Shown here piece by piece: positions 1 through 6,330 of a stretch of 10,155 nt of DNA (within the stretch, counting starts at the first letter, position 1; every line of letters starts with the position of its first letter). Source of the DNA: Streptosporangiaceae bacterium (GTDB lineage Bacteria > Actinomycetota > Actinomycetes > Streptosporangiales > Streptosporangiaceae); assembly GCA_030040475.1 (NCBI GenBank), contig JASHTQ010000229.1:1-10155 (forward strand), read 5' to 3'. The position numbers and the translations under genes were made by a program. The notes beneath the pieces are model-generated. The model was not told the origin of the DNA and made no database searches. It worked only from the letters and a program-made list of their open reading frames with translations.

Positions 1-144
1 CGGCGTGCCGCTCATGAACGAGGTCCCCACGAAGAAGACCACGAACGCGATGCCGCTGGCGGGTCCCCAGCCGGCCCAGCCGGTCCCTGCCGGCCGCTCG
101 ATGCTGTGCGCAGGCCGTGACCGGCCCTGCGATGTTTCGACCAT
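1..144 (-). CDS. Putative membrane protein, N-terminal part (cut by window edge)
   Basis: The open frame starts at ATG 144 on the minus strand and runs to base 1 without a stop, giving 48 codons of a longer gene. A strong Shine-Dalgarno run (GGGAGGGA, 151-158) lies 6 nt upstream of the ATG. The first 18 residues or so are polar and charged. They are followed by a Gly/Trp-rich stretch and then a hydrophobic segment, GIAFVVFFVGTSFM (residues 31-44), which looks like the first transmembrane helix of an inner-membrane protein. Third codon positions are mostly G/C after about codon 10, as in real genes here. The gene is divergent from glnA2 and shares its 282-bp upstream spacer. The family is not recognised. 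The ribosome-binding site and hydrophobic segment are visible; membrane location is inferred. Confidence 0.62.
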   Translation of the reverse strand, partial: MVETSQGRSRPAHSIERPAGTGWAGWGPASGIAFVVFFVGTSFMSGTP

Positions 145-185
145 TGACGGTCCCTCCCGATGTCGGTAGCTGCGTATCGGCACGT

Positions 186-211
186 CCGGTGCGCCCCCTC
201 GTGCGCACCGG
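186..211. promoter_or_regulatory. Perfect 9-bp inverted repeat in the divergent spacer
   Basis: The arms CCGGTGCGC (186-194) and GCGCACCGG (203-211) are exact reverse complements separated by the 8-nt loop CCCCTCGT. The repeat lies 42-67 nt upstream of the minus-strand membrane gene and about 215 nt upstream of glnA2. It could be an operator for a dimeric regulator or a hairpin in the membrane gene's leader. There is no T-run, so it is not a standard intrinsic terminator. The symmetry is exact; the function is unknown. Confidence 0.45.
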
Positions 212-338
212 CACGGCCCGAACTACCGGCCAGCATCGCCGGGCGCCGCCGTCCCACGGATCGACAGAACTACGTATTCAACCGAGCGGAAATTGACTAC
301 CTGGGTGGCGCCGCTGCCCGACCCCCCGGGCTGCCGCC

Positions 339-360
339 GTAACCACGCGGAAACACTAGC
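339..360 (+). promoter_or_regulatory. GlnR-box-like site upstream of glnA2
   Basis: GTAAC (339-343), six bases, then GAAAC (350-354) followed by six bases matches the 22-bp half site described for actinobacterial GlnR (GTNAC-n6-GAAAC-n6) at every defined base. GlnR is the global nitrogen regulator that activates or represses glutamine synthetase and ammonium genes. The site lies 67-88 nt upstream of the glnA2 start and just upstream of a possible -10, a position that would suit an activator. Characterised GlnR targets usually carry two adjacent half sites. The next 22 bp (361-382) do not match, so this would be a single or weak site. Confidence 0.45.
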
Positions 361-373
361 CGGGCACACTCTT

Positions 374-382
374 TGCTACATA
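374..382 (+). promoter_or_regulatory. Possible extended -10 of the glnA2 promoter
   Basis: TG at 374-375, one base, then TACATA (377-382) resembles an extended -10 element in an otherwise GC-rich spacer. There is no good -35 at 17-18 bp spacing, which would be expected of an activator-dependent promoter. The transcript would begin near 389, giving a leader of roughly 38 nt. This is inferred from sequence alone. Confidence 0.3.
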
Positions 383-426
383 CGCACGGGCGCTGCTGCA
401 CAGGGGGAACGTCTAAGGTGATAACC

Positions 427-1788
427 GTGGACAGGCAGGAAGAATTCGTGCTGCGCACGCTGGAGGAGCGGGACATCAGGTTCGTCCGGCTCTGGTTCAC
501 CGACGTGCTCGGCACGCTGAAGTCGATCGCCGTCGCGCCGGCCGAACTCGAGGGCGCCTTCGCCGACGGAATCGGCTTCGACGGGTCCGCGATCGAGGGG
601 TTCGCCCGCGTCTACGAGGCGGACATGATCCTGCGCCCGGACCCGGGTACGTTCCAGCTGCTGCCGTGGCGCGGCGAGAACCTGGGCGTGGCGAGGATGT
701 TCTGCGACATCCTGCTGCCCGACGGGTCGCCGTCGTACGCGGACCCGCGCTGGGTGCTCAAGCGCAACCTGCACCGCGCCTCCGAGCTCGGGTTCACCTT
801 CTACGCGCACCCGGAGATCGAGTTCTTCCTGCTGAAGGGGAAGCCGGGGCCGGGGGAGAGGCCGGAGCCGATCGACACCGGCGGCTACTACGACCACACC
901 CCGCACAGCATCGCCCATGATTTCCGCCGGACGTCGATCACGATGCTGGAGTCGATGGGCATCTCGGTGGAGTACAGCCACCACGAGGGCGCGCCCGGGC
1001 AGCAGGAGATCGACCTGCGCTACGCCGACGCGCTGACCACCGCCGACAACATCATGTCGTTCCGGCTGGTGATGAAGGAGGTCGCGATCGAGCAGGGCGT
1101 CTACGCGACGTTCATGCCGAAGCCGTTCACCGACCATCCCGGCTCGGGGATGCACACCCACGTGTCGCTGTTCGAGGGCGACAGGAATGCGTTCTACGAG
1201 GCCGGGGCGGAGTTCCAGCTGTCCAAGACGGCCCGCGCGTTCATCGCCGGGCTGCTGCGGCACGCCCCGGAGATCACCGCCGTGTGCAACCAGTGGGTGA
1301 ACTCCTACAAGCGTCTGTGGGGCGCGGAGGAGCGCACGGCAGGCGCCGGCGGCGAGGCCCCGGCGTACGTGTGCTGGGGCCACAACAACCGTTCCGCCCT
1401 GGTCCGGGTGCCGATGTACAAGCCGCAGAAGGGCAACTCCACCCGGGTCGAGTTCCGTTCCGTGGACGCCGCCTGCAACCCCTACCTGGCGTTCGCGGTG
1501 ATCCTCGCGGCCGGCCTGAAGGGCATCGAGGGCGACTACGAGCTGCCGCCCGGTGCCGAGGACGACGTGTGGGCGCTGACCTCCGCCGAGCGACGCGCGC
1601 TCGGCATCCGCCCGCTGCCCCAGGACCTGGACCAGGCGATCAAGGCGATGCAGGACAGCGAGCTGGTCGCCGAGACGCTGGGCGAGCACGTCTTCGACTT
1701 CTTCCTCCGCAACAAGCGCGAGGAATGGCAGGACTACCGCCGCCAGGTCACCGAATACGAGCTCGGCCGCTACCTCCCGATGCTGTAA
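427..1788 (+). CDS. glnA2: Glutamine synthetase family protein GlnA2 (possible gamma-glutamylpolyamine synthetase)
   Basis: This is a 453-residue class I glutamine synthetase-like ligase, which couples ATP hydrolysis to amide formation on glutamate. The start MDRQEEFVLRTLEERDIRFV matches GlnA2 proteins of Mycobacterium and Streptomyces. It fixes the start at GTG 427, with AAGGTG (415-420) as ribosome-binding site 6 nt upstream; earlier in-frame starts at 418 and 373 add residues the family lacks. Aligned catalytic residues are present: E130/E132 (HPEIEFF), E187 and E194 (HHEGAPGQQE), H243 (GMHTH), R322 and R327 (NRSALVRVP), and E342/R344 (VEFRS). Length is normal for the family. At the adenylylation position of E. 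coli GlnA (NLYDL), this protein has DVWAL with Trp382, so regulation by GlnE is unlikely. The S. coelicolor orthologue has been reported to glutamylate polyamines rather than make glutamine. Which substrate is used here cannot be read from the sequence. Family assignment is very secure; the polyamine role is inferred. Confidence 0.95.
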   Translation: MDRQEEFVLRTLEERDIRFVRLWFTDVLGTLKSIAVAPAELEGAFADGIGFDGSAIEGFARVYEADMILRPDPGTFQLLPWRGENLGVARMFCDILLPDGSPSYADPRWVLKRNLHRASELGFTFYAHPEIEFFLLKGKPGPGERPEPIDTGGYYDHTPHSIAHDFRRTSITMLESMGISVEYSHHEGAPGQQEIDLRYADALTTADNIMSFRLVMKEVAIEQGVYATFMPKPFTDHPGSGMHTHVSLFEGDRNAFYEAGAEFQLSKTARAFIAGLLRHAPEITAVCNQWVNSYKRLWGAEERTAGAGGEAPAYVCWGHNNRSALVRVPMYKPQKGNSTRVEFRSVDAACNPYLAFAVILAAGLKGIEGDYELPPGAEDDVWALTSAERRALGIRPLPQDLDQAIKAMQDSELVAETLGEHVFDFFLRNKREEWQDYRRQVTEYELGRYLPML

Positions 1789-1973
1789 CCCGCGAGGTCA
1801 GCTCATCCCTAGCCGCCGAAGCTGATCTCGTTGCCGTTTGCCTGCCCGCGGATGGAGGCGCGTCTTCGCGGCTCGTGAAAGTATGGAACGCCGTCAATTC
1901 GCAGCCGGGGTCGTCAGATGCGTGTCGGCCGCTCACGTCGGCGGGCGGGCTCCGCGCAGTTATCGAGATCTCT
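1789..1973. other. Convergent spacer between glnA2 and the lipoprotein gene
   Basis: This 185-bp stretch lies between two facing stop codons. No long open frame with family similarity, tRNA or clear rho-independent terminator was found. The only symmetric elements are weak: TCAGCT (1798-1803) with AGCTGA (1820-1825) around a 16-nt loop, CGCG-TCTT-CGCG near 1860-1871, and the 8-bp palindrome GAGATCTC (1965-1972) next to the lipoprotein stop. None has a T-run. Termination here is probably factor-dependent or uses I-shaped hairpins without U-tracts, as is common in actinomycetes. Confidence 0.5.
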
Positions 1974-2747
1974 CTAGGCCAGCGGCCCGATGAGCACGGT
2001 GCCGACGTCGGCGGTGGCGGTGATGGCGTGCGGGGACGAGGCGCTCTGCGGGATGCTGACCGTGGCCTTGCCCAGATGGGCGTCCACCGAGACCTTGTAG
2101 GAAACAGATCCCGGGACCCGCAGCGTGATCGCCCCGACCCTCGTTACCGCGTCGACCGTCGCGGGCGTGGCGGCGAAGGCGGCGCTGATGCCGCCGACAT
2201 CCGTGGTCAGGCTGACGACCGAGCCGGTCAGGCCGGTGGCCGAGATGGAGCCGACCTTCACCGTGGCGGTCACCCGCCCGCCGAGCCCCGTCAGCCGGAT
2301 CGACCCTGCGTCGGCCGCCGCCTGTACCGTCACGTCCCGCGGCACCCGGATCACGTACGCGACGCCGCACACGGCCTGCACCGAGCACGTGTAGGTGACC
2401 GTCAACGTCCGGCCGCTGACGGTACGGCTGGTCACCGGCGGCCTGCTGGAGTACTCGGCCTCCTGCGTCACGGAGACAGCCGACCCGGCCGACCCGCCGA
2501 TCACCGTTACGTCGCCCACATGGCTGGTGACGACGACGCTGCCGATCACCCCGGAGACCCGGTAGACGGTCGTCAGCCGATGAGTCCCGGGCACCGAGAA
2601 ACCCGAGGTAGGAGTGGCGGTCGAGACAGGAACGACCGTGGCCGAGGCCGCCGGGCTAGCCGCGCTCCCCGAATGGCATCCCGCCAAGACGAGCGCCAGG
2701 AAACCGGCGACCCCCGCAGCCACCGGCAACCGGCACCTCGACCACAT
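1974..2747 (-). CDS. Secreted lipoprotein with DUF4097-like beta-solenoid repeats
   Basis: The product has 257 residues. The N-terminus is a clear lipoprotein signal: basic MWSRCRL, a hydrophobic core, then the lipobox LAGC with the lipidated Cys at residue 24, so the protein should be anchored on the outer face of the membrane. A Ser/Thr/Ala/Pro-rich linker follows (about residues 25-50). The rest is a run of short strands punctuated by Gly, with recurring patterns such as VGSISATGLTG, VGGISAAF and VGAITLRVP. This resembles the DUF4097 putative adhesin / beta-helix family. C121 and C127 could form a disulfide. No enzyme motif is visible. The start is ATG 2747, chosen for the intact signal peptide; its ribosome-binding site is weak. 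The gene begins 27 bp after the S9 peptidase stop, which suggests cotranscription and perhaps translational coupling. The function is unknown. Confidence 0.85.
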   Translation of the reverse strand: MWSRCRLPVAAGVAGFLALVLAGCHSGSAASPAASATVVPVSTATPTSGFSVPGTHRLTTVYRVSGVIGSVVVTSHVGDVTVIGGSAGSAVSVTQEAEYSSRPPVTSRTVSGRTLTVTYTCSVQAVCGVAYVIRVPRDVTVQAAADAGSIRLTGLGGRVTATVKVGSISATGLTGSVVSLTTDVGGISAAFAATPATVDAVTRVGAITLRVPGSVSYKVSVDAHLGKATVSIPQSASSPHAITATADVGTVLIGPLA

Positions 2748-2774
2748 AACCCATAAGTACCCGAAACGGCGCGG

Positions 2775-4619
2775 TTACTCCTCGAAGCGACCGCCCATGT
2801 ACTTGGCCAGGAACTTCTCGGCGGCGGCGTAGAACTTCAGCCGGTTCTCCGGCTTGGCGAAGCCGTGGCCCTCGTCGGGGAAGAGCATGTACTCGTAGTC
2901 GATCCCGGCGTCGGCGAGCGCGGCCACGATCTGCTCCGACTCGGCCTGCTTGACCCGCGGGTCGTTGGCGCCCTGGGCGATCAGCAGCGGGATGCGGATG
3001 TCGCGCGCCCGGGACAGCGGCGACCGCGACCACAGGAACTCCTTGTCGGTCTCGGGGTTGCCGACCCGCTTGTACAGCTGCGCGATCATCGGCTGCCAGT
3101 ACGGCGGGACGGTCTCCAGCAGCGTCTGCAGGTTCGACGGGCCGACGATGTCTACCGCGCAGCGGAACACGTCCGGCGTGAACGCCGCGCCGACCAGGGC
3201 GGCGTAGCCGCCGTACGAGCCGCCGTAGATCGCCACCCGGTCCTTGTCCGCCCAGCCCTGCTGCACCACGTAGTCGACGGCGTCCAGCAGGTCGTCGTGC
3301 ATCTTGGCGCCCCACTCGCGGTCGCCTGCCGAGACGAACGCCTTGCCGTAGCCGGTCGAGCCGCGGTAGTTCACCTGGACGCACATGTAACCCCGGTTCG
3401 CCAGCCACTGCGCCTCGGGATTCCAGCCCCACGTGTCCCTGGCCTGCGGCCCGCCGTGCACGTCGAGCACCGCAGGAAGCCCGGCGCGGCCGCCGTCGAC
3501 GGGGAACGTCACGTACCCGTGCACGGTCAGCCCGTCCCGCGCGGCGAAGGAGAACGGCTCCATCTTCGCCAGTTCGTACCGCTCGAGCTCGGGCCTGCTC
3601 GTGAACAGGAAGCTGCCGGTACGGCTGGCCCGGTCGTAGGAGAAGTACTGGATCGGCCCGGCGTCGTCGGTGAAGGCGATCAGCCAGGTCGTGTCGGCCT
3701 CGTCGCGGCCGGCCAGCATCGGGTCGCCGGAGTGCAGCGCCCTGATCGCCTTCAGGTCGGCATCCAGCGCCGGGTCGAGCACGTGATACTCGATCCGGTC
3801 CTTCAGCACCAGGACGACCTGCGGATCCCGGGTGTCCGGGTGCAGCAGCGCGCCCGCGACGTCGGCCTCGGGATCTTCGAACAGCACCTGCGTATCGCCG
3901 GACGCCAGATCGATCCTGGCCAGCCGGCCCGTGTTCACGCCGATCGAGCTGATGGCCAGCAGGGACCTCCCGTCTCCGCTGAACGACAGCACGTCGCTGG
4001 CCGCGACGTCATCCGGCGGGAGCGTCAGCAGGGTCCGCCAGTCGGCGTCCGCGCCGTCGCGGACGAGCAGGTCGAAGCTGCCGTCAGGGTGCGGCGCGAG
4101 CGCGCCCCTGACCACCATGTCCTCGTCCGCGATCCAGCCCGCGTAGCCGGGGTTGTCGATCAGCTTGGTCAGCTCGCCGGTCACCAGATCCAGCCGGTAG
4201 ACGTCGTGCAGCTGCGGGTTCTGCTGGTTCATCCCGACGAGCACCTCGTCGCGGTGGCTCTTGCGGGTGGCGAGGATCCGCGCCTGGATGCCGTCAAACG
4301 GCGTGAGATCGCGCCTGGCCATGGTCTCAAGGTCGACGTCGTACAGCCGCCAGTTCTCGTCCCCGCCGGTGTCCTGCAGGTACAGCAGGTGCCTGTCGTC
4401 CCTGGCAAAGGCGCAGACCCGGATGCCGCGGTCGGTGTCCGCGGTGACGACGGTGGCGGAGTCCCAGTCCACCCCGGAGGCGCCGATGGGTGCCACCCAG
4501 ACGTTGAGGACTCCCTCGTGCGGCGCTATCCAGGCCAGTCGCGTGCCGTCAGGCGAGATGTGCGGAGCGATCCGCTCCGGGTTGCCGAAGAGGACAGTGC
4601 GCGGAATGAGTTCGACCAT
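2775..4619 (-). CDS. S9 family peptidase (prolyl oligopeptidase / acylaminoacyl-peptidase type)
   Basis: The product has 614 residues, a usual length for S9C-type peptidases. Residues of about 1-345 form an N-terminal beta-propeller-like region with repeats such as ISPDGTRLAW and FSGDGRSLLA. Residues of about 355-614 form the alpha/beta-hydrolase domain. The catalytic Ser468 lies in GGSYGGYA, Asp553 in GANDPRV and His585 in DEGHGF; VHGG (387-390) supplies the oxyanion-hole region. No signal peptide is seen, so it is likely cytoplasmic and would cleave short peptides or N-acylated aminoacyl peptides. The start ATG 4619 has a modest GGTAGG (4628-4633) 8 nt upstream and fits the family start. 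It lies 81 bp after the aldehyde dehydrogenase gene and 27 bp before the lipoprotein gene on the same strand, so all three may share a transcript. The physiological substrate is not predictable, and an esterase role is possible. Confidence 0.93.
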   Translation of the reverse strand: MVELIPRTVLFGNPERIAPHISPDGTRLAWIAPHEGVLNVWVAPIGASGVDWDSATVVTADTDRGIRVCAFARDDRHLLYLQDTGGDENWRLYDVDLETMARRDLTPFDGIQARILATRKSHRDEVLVGMNQQNPQLHDVYRLDLVTGELTKLIDNPGYAGWIADEDMVVRGALAPHPDGSFDLLVRDGADADWRTLLTLPPDDVAASDVLSFSGDGRSLLAISSIGVNTGRLARIDLASGDTQVLFEDPEADVAGALLHPDTRDPQVVLVLKDRIEYHVLDPALDADLKAIRALHSGDPMLAGRDEADTTWLIAFTDDAGPIQYFSYDRASRTGSFLFTSRPELERYELAKMEPFSFAARDGLTVHGYVTFPVDGGRAGLPAVLDVHGGPQARDTWGWNPEAQWLANRGYMCVQVNYRGSTGYGKAFVSAGDREWGAKMHDDLLDAVDYVVQQGWADKDRVAIYGGSYGGYAALVGAAFTPDVFRCAVDIVGPSNLQTLLETVPPYWQPMIAQLYKRVGNPETDKEFLWSRSPLSRARDIRIPLLIAQGANDPRVKQAESEQIVAALADAGIDYEYMLFPDEGHGFAKPENRLKFYAAAEKFLAKYMGGRFEE

Positions 4620-4700
4620 GCCAAATGCCTACCACACCCGTCCGAGCACCCGGACCGGCGCAGGCCCGTGTTCGCCGCAGGCACACCGGGCGGCCGGGCG

Positions 4701-6170
4701 TCAGCCGGAGAACCAGCGGGCAGGCCCCGGGTTCGTGTTGTGGTAGATGTGCTTGCGCTCCTGGTATTCCTCCAGCCCCGAAGGCCCGAGCTCACGGCCG
4801 ATACCCGAACGACCGAAGCCGCCCCACTCGGCCTGTGGCAGGTACGGGTGGTAGTCGTTGATCCAGACCGTGCCGTGCCGCAGCGCGCCAGCCACCCGCT
4901 CGGCGCGCCCGGCGTCGGAGGTCCAGACCGCCCCGGCCAGACCGTACGAGGTGTCGTTGCCGAGGCGGATCGCCTCTTCCTCGGTGCCGAACCGCTCCAC
5001 GGTCACCACCGGCCCGAACACCTCGTCCTGCACCACCGCCATGTCACGCCGGCACCCGGCGAACACCGTCGGCCGCAGGAAGAAGCCCCGCGCCAGCTCG
5101 GGCGAGTCCGGCCGGACGCCGCCCGCCAGCAGCTCCGCACCCTCGGACCGGCCAAGCGCGATGTACCGCTCGACCTTGGCCCGGTGCGCGGCGGAGATCA
5201 GCGGCCCGCATTCGGTATCGGGATCCAGGCCGCTGCCCAGCCGGATCCGCCCCGCGCGGGCGGCCAGTTCGGCCACGAAGCGGTCATGCAGGGAATCCTG
5301 CACGATCAGCCGGGCACCGGCCGAGCACACCTGCCCGGAATGCAGGAACGCGGCGGTGAGCGCGTTGTCGACCACGGTGTCGAAGTCGGTGTCGGCGAAG
5401 ACGATGTTCGGGTTCTTCCCGCCAAGCTCGAGCGCCACCCGGCGGACGCCGCGCGCCGCCTCGGCCATGATCCGCTCGCCGGTCGCCAGGCCGCCGGTGA
5501 ACGAGATCAGGTCGACGCCGGGGTCCGCGACAAGCGCCTGGCCAACCGTGCCGCCCTGGCCGAGCACCAGGTTGACCACGCCGGGCGGGACCTCCGCCTC
5601 CTCGCACAGCTTGGCCAGCGCCACCGTGGACAGCGGCGTCAGCTCGCTGGGCTTGATCACCGCGGTATTGCCCGCCGCCAGCGCGGGCGCGAGCTTCCAG
5701 GAGATCTGCAGCAACGGGTAGTTCCACGGCGTGATCAGCGCGCAGACGCCGACTGGCTCGTGCGTGATCCGGCTGGTCACGTTCGGCCGGCCAGGATCGA
5801 CCACCCGCCCGGCGTGCGAGCCGGCGATCCCCGCGTAGTAGCGGAACACGGCGGTGGCGTCGTCCACGTCGAAGCACGCCTCGTTCAGCGTCTTGCCCGT
5901 GTCCAGGCTCTCGGTCCGCGCCAGTTCCTCGCGGTCCTGCTGGAGCAGGTCGGCGATCTTGCCGAGCAGCGCGGCGCGCTCGGTGACCGTGCTGCGGCGC
6001 CACGGCCCCGCGTCGAAGGCCTCGCGCCCGGCGGCGACCGCCGCCTGCACATCCGCCGCGGTCGCCTCGGCCACGGTATCCAGCGGGGTCGCGTCGAACG
6101 GGTTGATCGTCTGCGAGGTGCCGTCGTCCGCAGCCGCGGTCCACTTGCCCGCAATGTACAGATACTTCAT
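4701..6170 (-). CDS. Betaine aldehyde dehydrogenase-like NAD(P)+-dependent aldehyde dehydrogenase
   Basis: The product is a 489-residue member of the aldehyde dehydrogenase superfamily, which oxidises an aldehyde to the acid with NAD(P)+. Visible active-site elements are N150 (PWNYP), K173 (KPSE), the general base E248 (LELGGKNP) and the nucleophile C282 (SGQVCSAG). The C-terminal segment WINDYHPYLPQAEWGG and RSGIGRELGPSGLEEYQ closely resembles the GbsA type of betaine aldehyde dehydrogenase, which makes glycine betaine for osmoprotection. The cofactor loop reads FTGGLATG, with Gly226 where most relatives have Ser. The start ATG 6170 has GGGAG (6176-6180) 5 nt upstream. No choline dehydrogenase, betaine transporter or BetI regulator is in the window. 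An alternative is oxidation of aminoaldehydes from polyamine breakdown, a known activity of this subfamily and of interest given glnA2 nearby. The superfamily is certain; the substrate is inferred. Confidence 0.92.
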   Translation of the reverse strand: MKYLYIAGKWTAAADDGTSQTINPFDATPLDTVAEATAADVQAAVAAGREAFDAGPWRRSTVTERAALLGKIADLLQQDREELARTESLDTGKTLNEACFDVDDATAVFRYYAGIAGSHAGRVVDPGRPNVTSRITHEPVGVCALITPWNYPLLQISWKLAPALAAGNTAVIKPSELTPLSTVALAKLCEEAEVPPGVVNLVLGQGGTVGQALVADPGVDLISFTGGLATGERIMAEAARGVRRVALELGGKNPNIVFADTDFDTVVDNALTAAFLHSGQVCSAGARLIVQDSLHDRFVAELAARAGRIRLGSGLDPDTECGPLISAAHRAKVERYIALGRSEGAELLAGGVRPDSPELARGFFLRPTVFAGCRRDMAVVQDEVFGPVVTVERFGTEEEAIRLGNDTSYGLAGAVWTSDAGRAERVAGALRHGTVWINDYHPYLPQAEWGGFGRSGIGRELGPSGLEEYQERKHIYHNTNPGPARWFSG

Positions 6171-6194
6171 GTCGGCTCCCGGATGTCCGCGCGT

Positions 6195-6214
6195 GGCGGT
6201 GGAATCCTACCGCC
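6195..6214 (-). promoter_or_regulatory. Imperfect palindrome overlapping a TAGGAT -10 upstream of the aldehyde dehydrogenase
   Basis: GGCGGT (6195-6200) and ACCGCC (6209-6214) are exact reverse complements around GGAATCCT, so the whole 20 bp is nearly symmetric with two mismatched base pairs. On the minus strand it contains TAGGAT (6209-6204), a good actinobacterial -10 (TANNNT). Transcription from it would start near 6197, about 27 nt before ATG 6170. The -35 region is poor. An exact 10-bp palindrome CGCCCGGGCG follows at 6211-6220. A repressor bound here would block the -10, as a TetR-type regulator might. Symmetry and the -10 match are seen; the operator role is inferred. Confidence 0.4.
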
Positions 6215-6316
6215 CGGGCGCCCTGAAGCTCGGTTCGCGGGCGGCCCGCTTCCGCCGGGCACGGGGACCAGCGGTGCGGCGTCTCACCTGGCGAGGCGGC
6301 GGGGACGCCGATCAAT

Positions 6317-6322
6317 TAGTGT
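6317..6322 (+). promoter_or_regulatory. Possible -10 of glnE (leaderless start)
   Basis: TAGTGT at 6317-6322 fits the TANNNT -10 pattern and lies in the only AT-rich patch (6311-6327) of the 160-bp divergent spacer. A transcript would begin at about 6329-6331, coinciding with the GTG at 6331. There is no Shine-Dalgarno immediately upstream of that GTG, so a leaderless mRNA is plausible. There is no convincing -35. The remaining spacer (6215-6316) shows only GC-rich palindromes such as GCGGGC-G-GCCCGC (6237-6249), which are expected by chance at this base composition. Confidence 0.3.
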
Positions 6323-6330
6323 TTTCCGGT

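Noticed and set aside
278..299. Second GlnR half site (GAAAT at 289-293)
   Set aside because: The paired element reads TCAAC instead of GTNAC, and it is not adjacent to the good site at 339-360.
293..321. TTGACT -35 for a glnA2 promoter
   Set aside because: No -10-like sequence occurs at 16-18 bp; the downstream bases are fully GC-rich.
373..426. Upstream ATG 373 or GTG 418 as glnA2 start
   Set aside because: The added residues have no counterpart in GlnA2 proteins, and AAGGTG is well placed for GTG 427.
376..1689. 437-codon minus-strand open frame
   Set aside because: It is the complement of glnA2 and lacks protein-like features; the plus-strand frame is a clear glutamine synthetase.
1284..2756. 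490-codon plus-strand open frame
   Set aside because: It covers the end of glnA2 in another frame, a spacer and the antisense of the lipoprotein gene. Composition is Arg/Gly/Pro-rich with no domain.
4620..4700. Promoter or terminator between the dehydrogenase and the S9 peptidase
   Set aside because: Only a 5-bp inverted repeat (GTCCG/CGGAC, 4640-4655) is present, without T-run or recognisable -10/-35.
5854..6330. Longer glnE start at ATG 5854
   Set aside because: This extension runs through the divergent aldehyde dehydrogenase gene and does not resemble GlnE.
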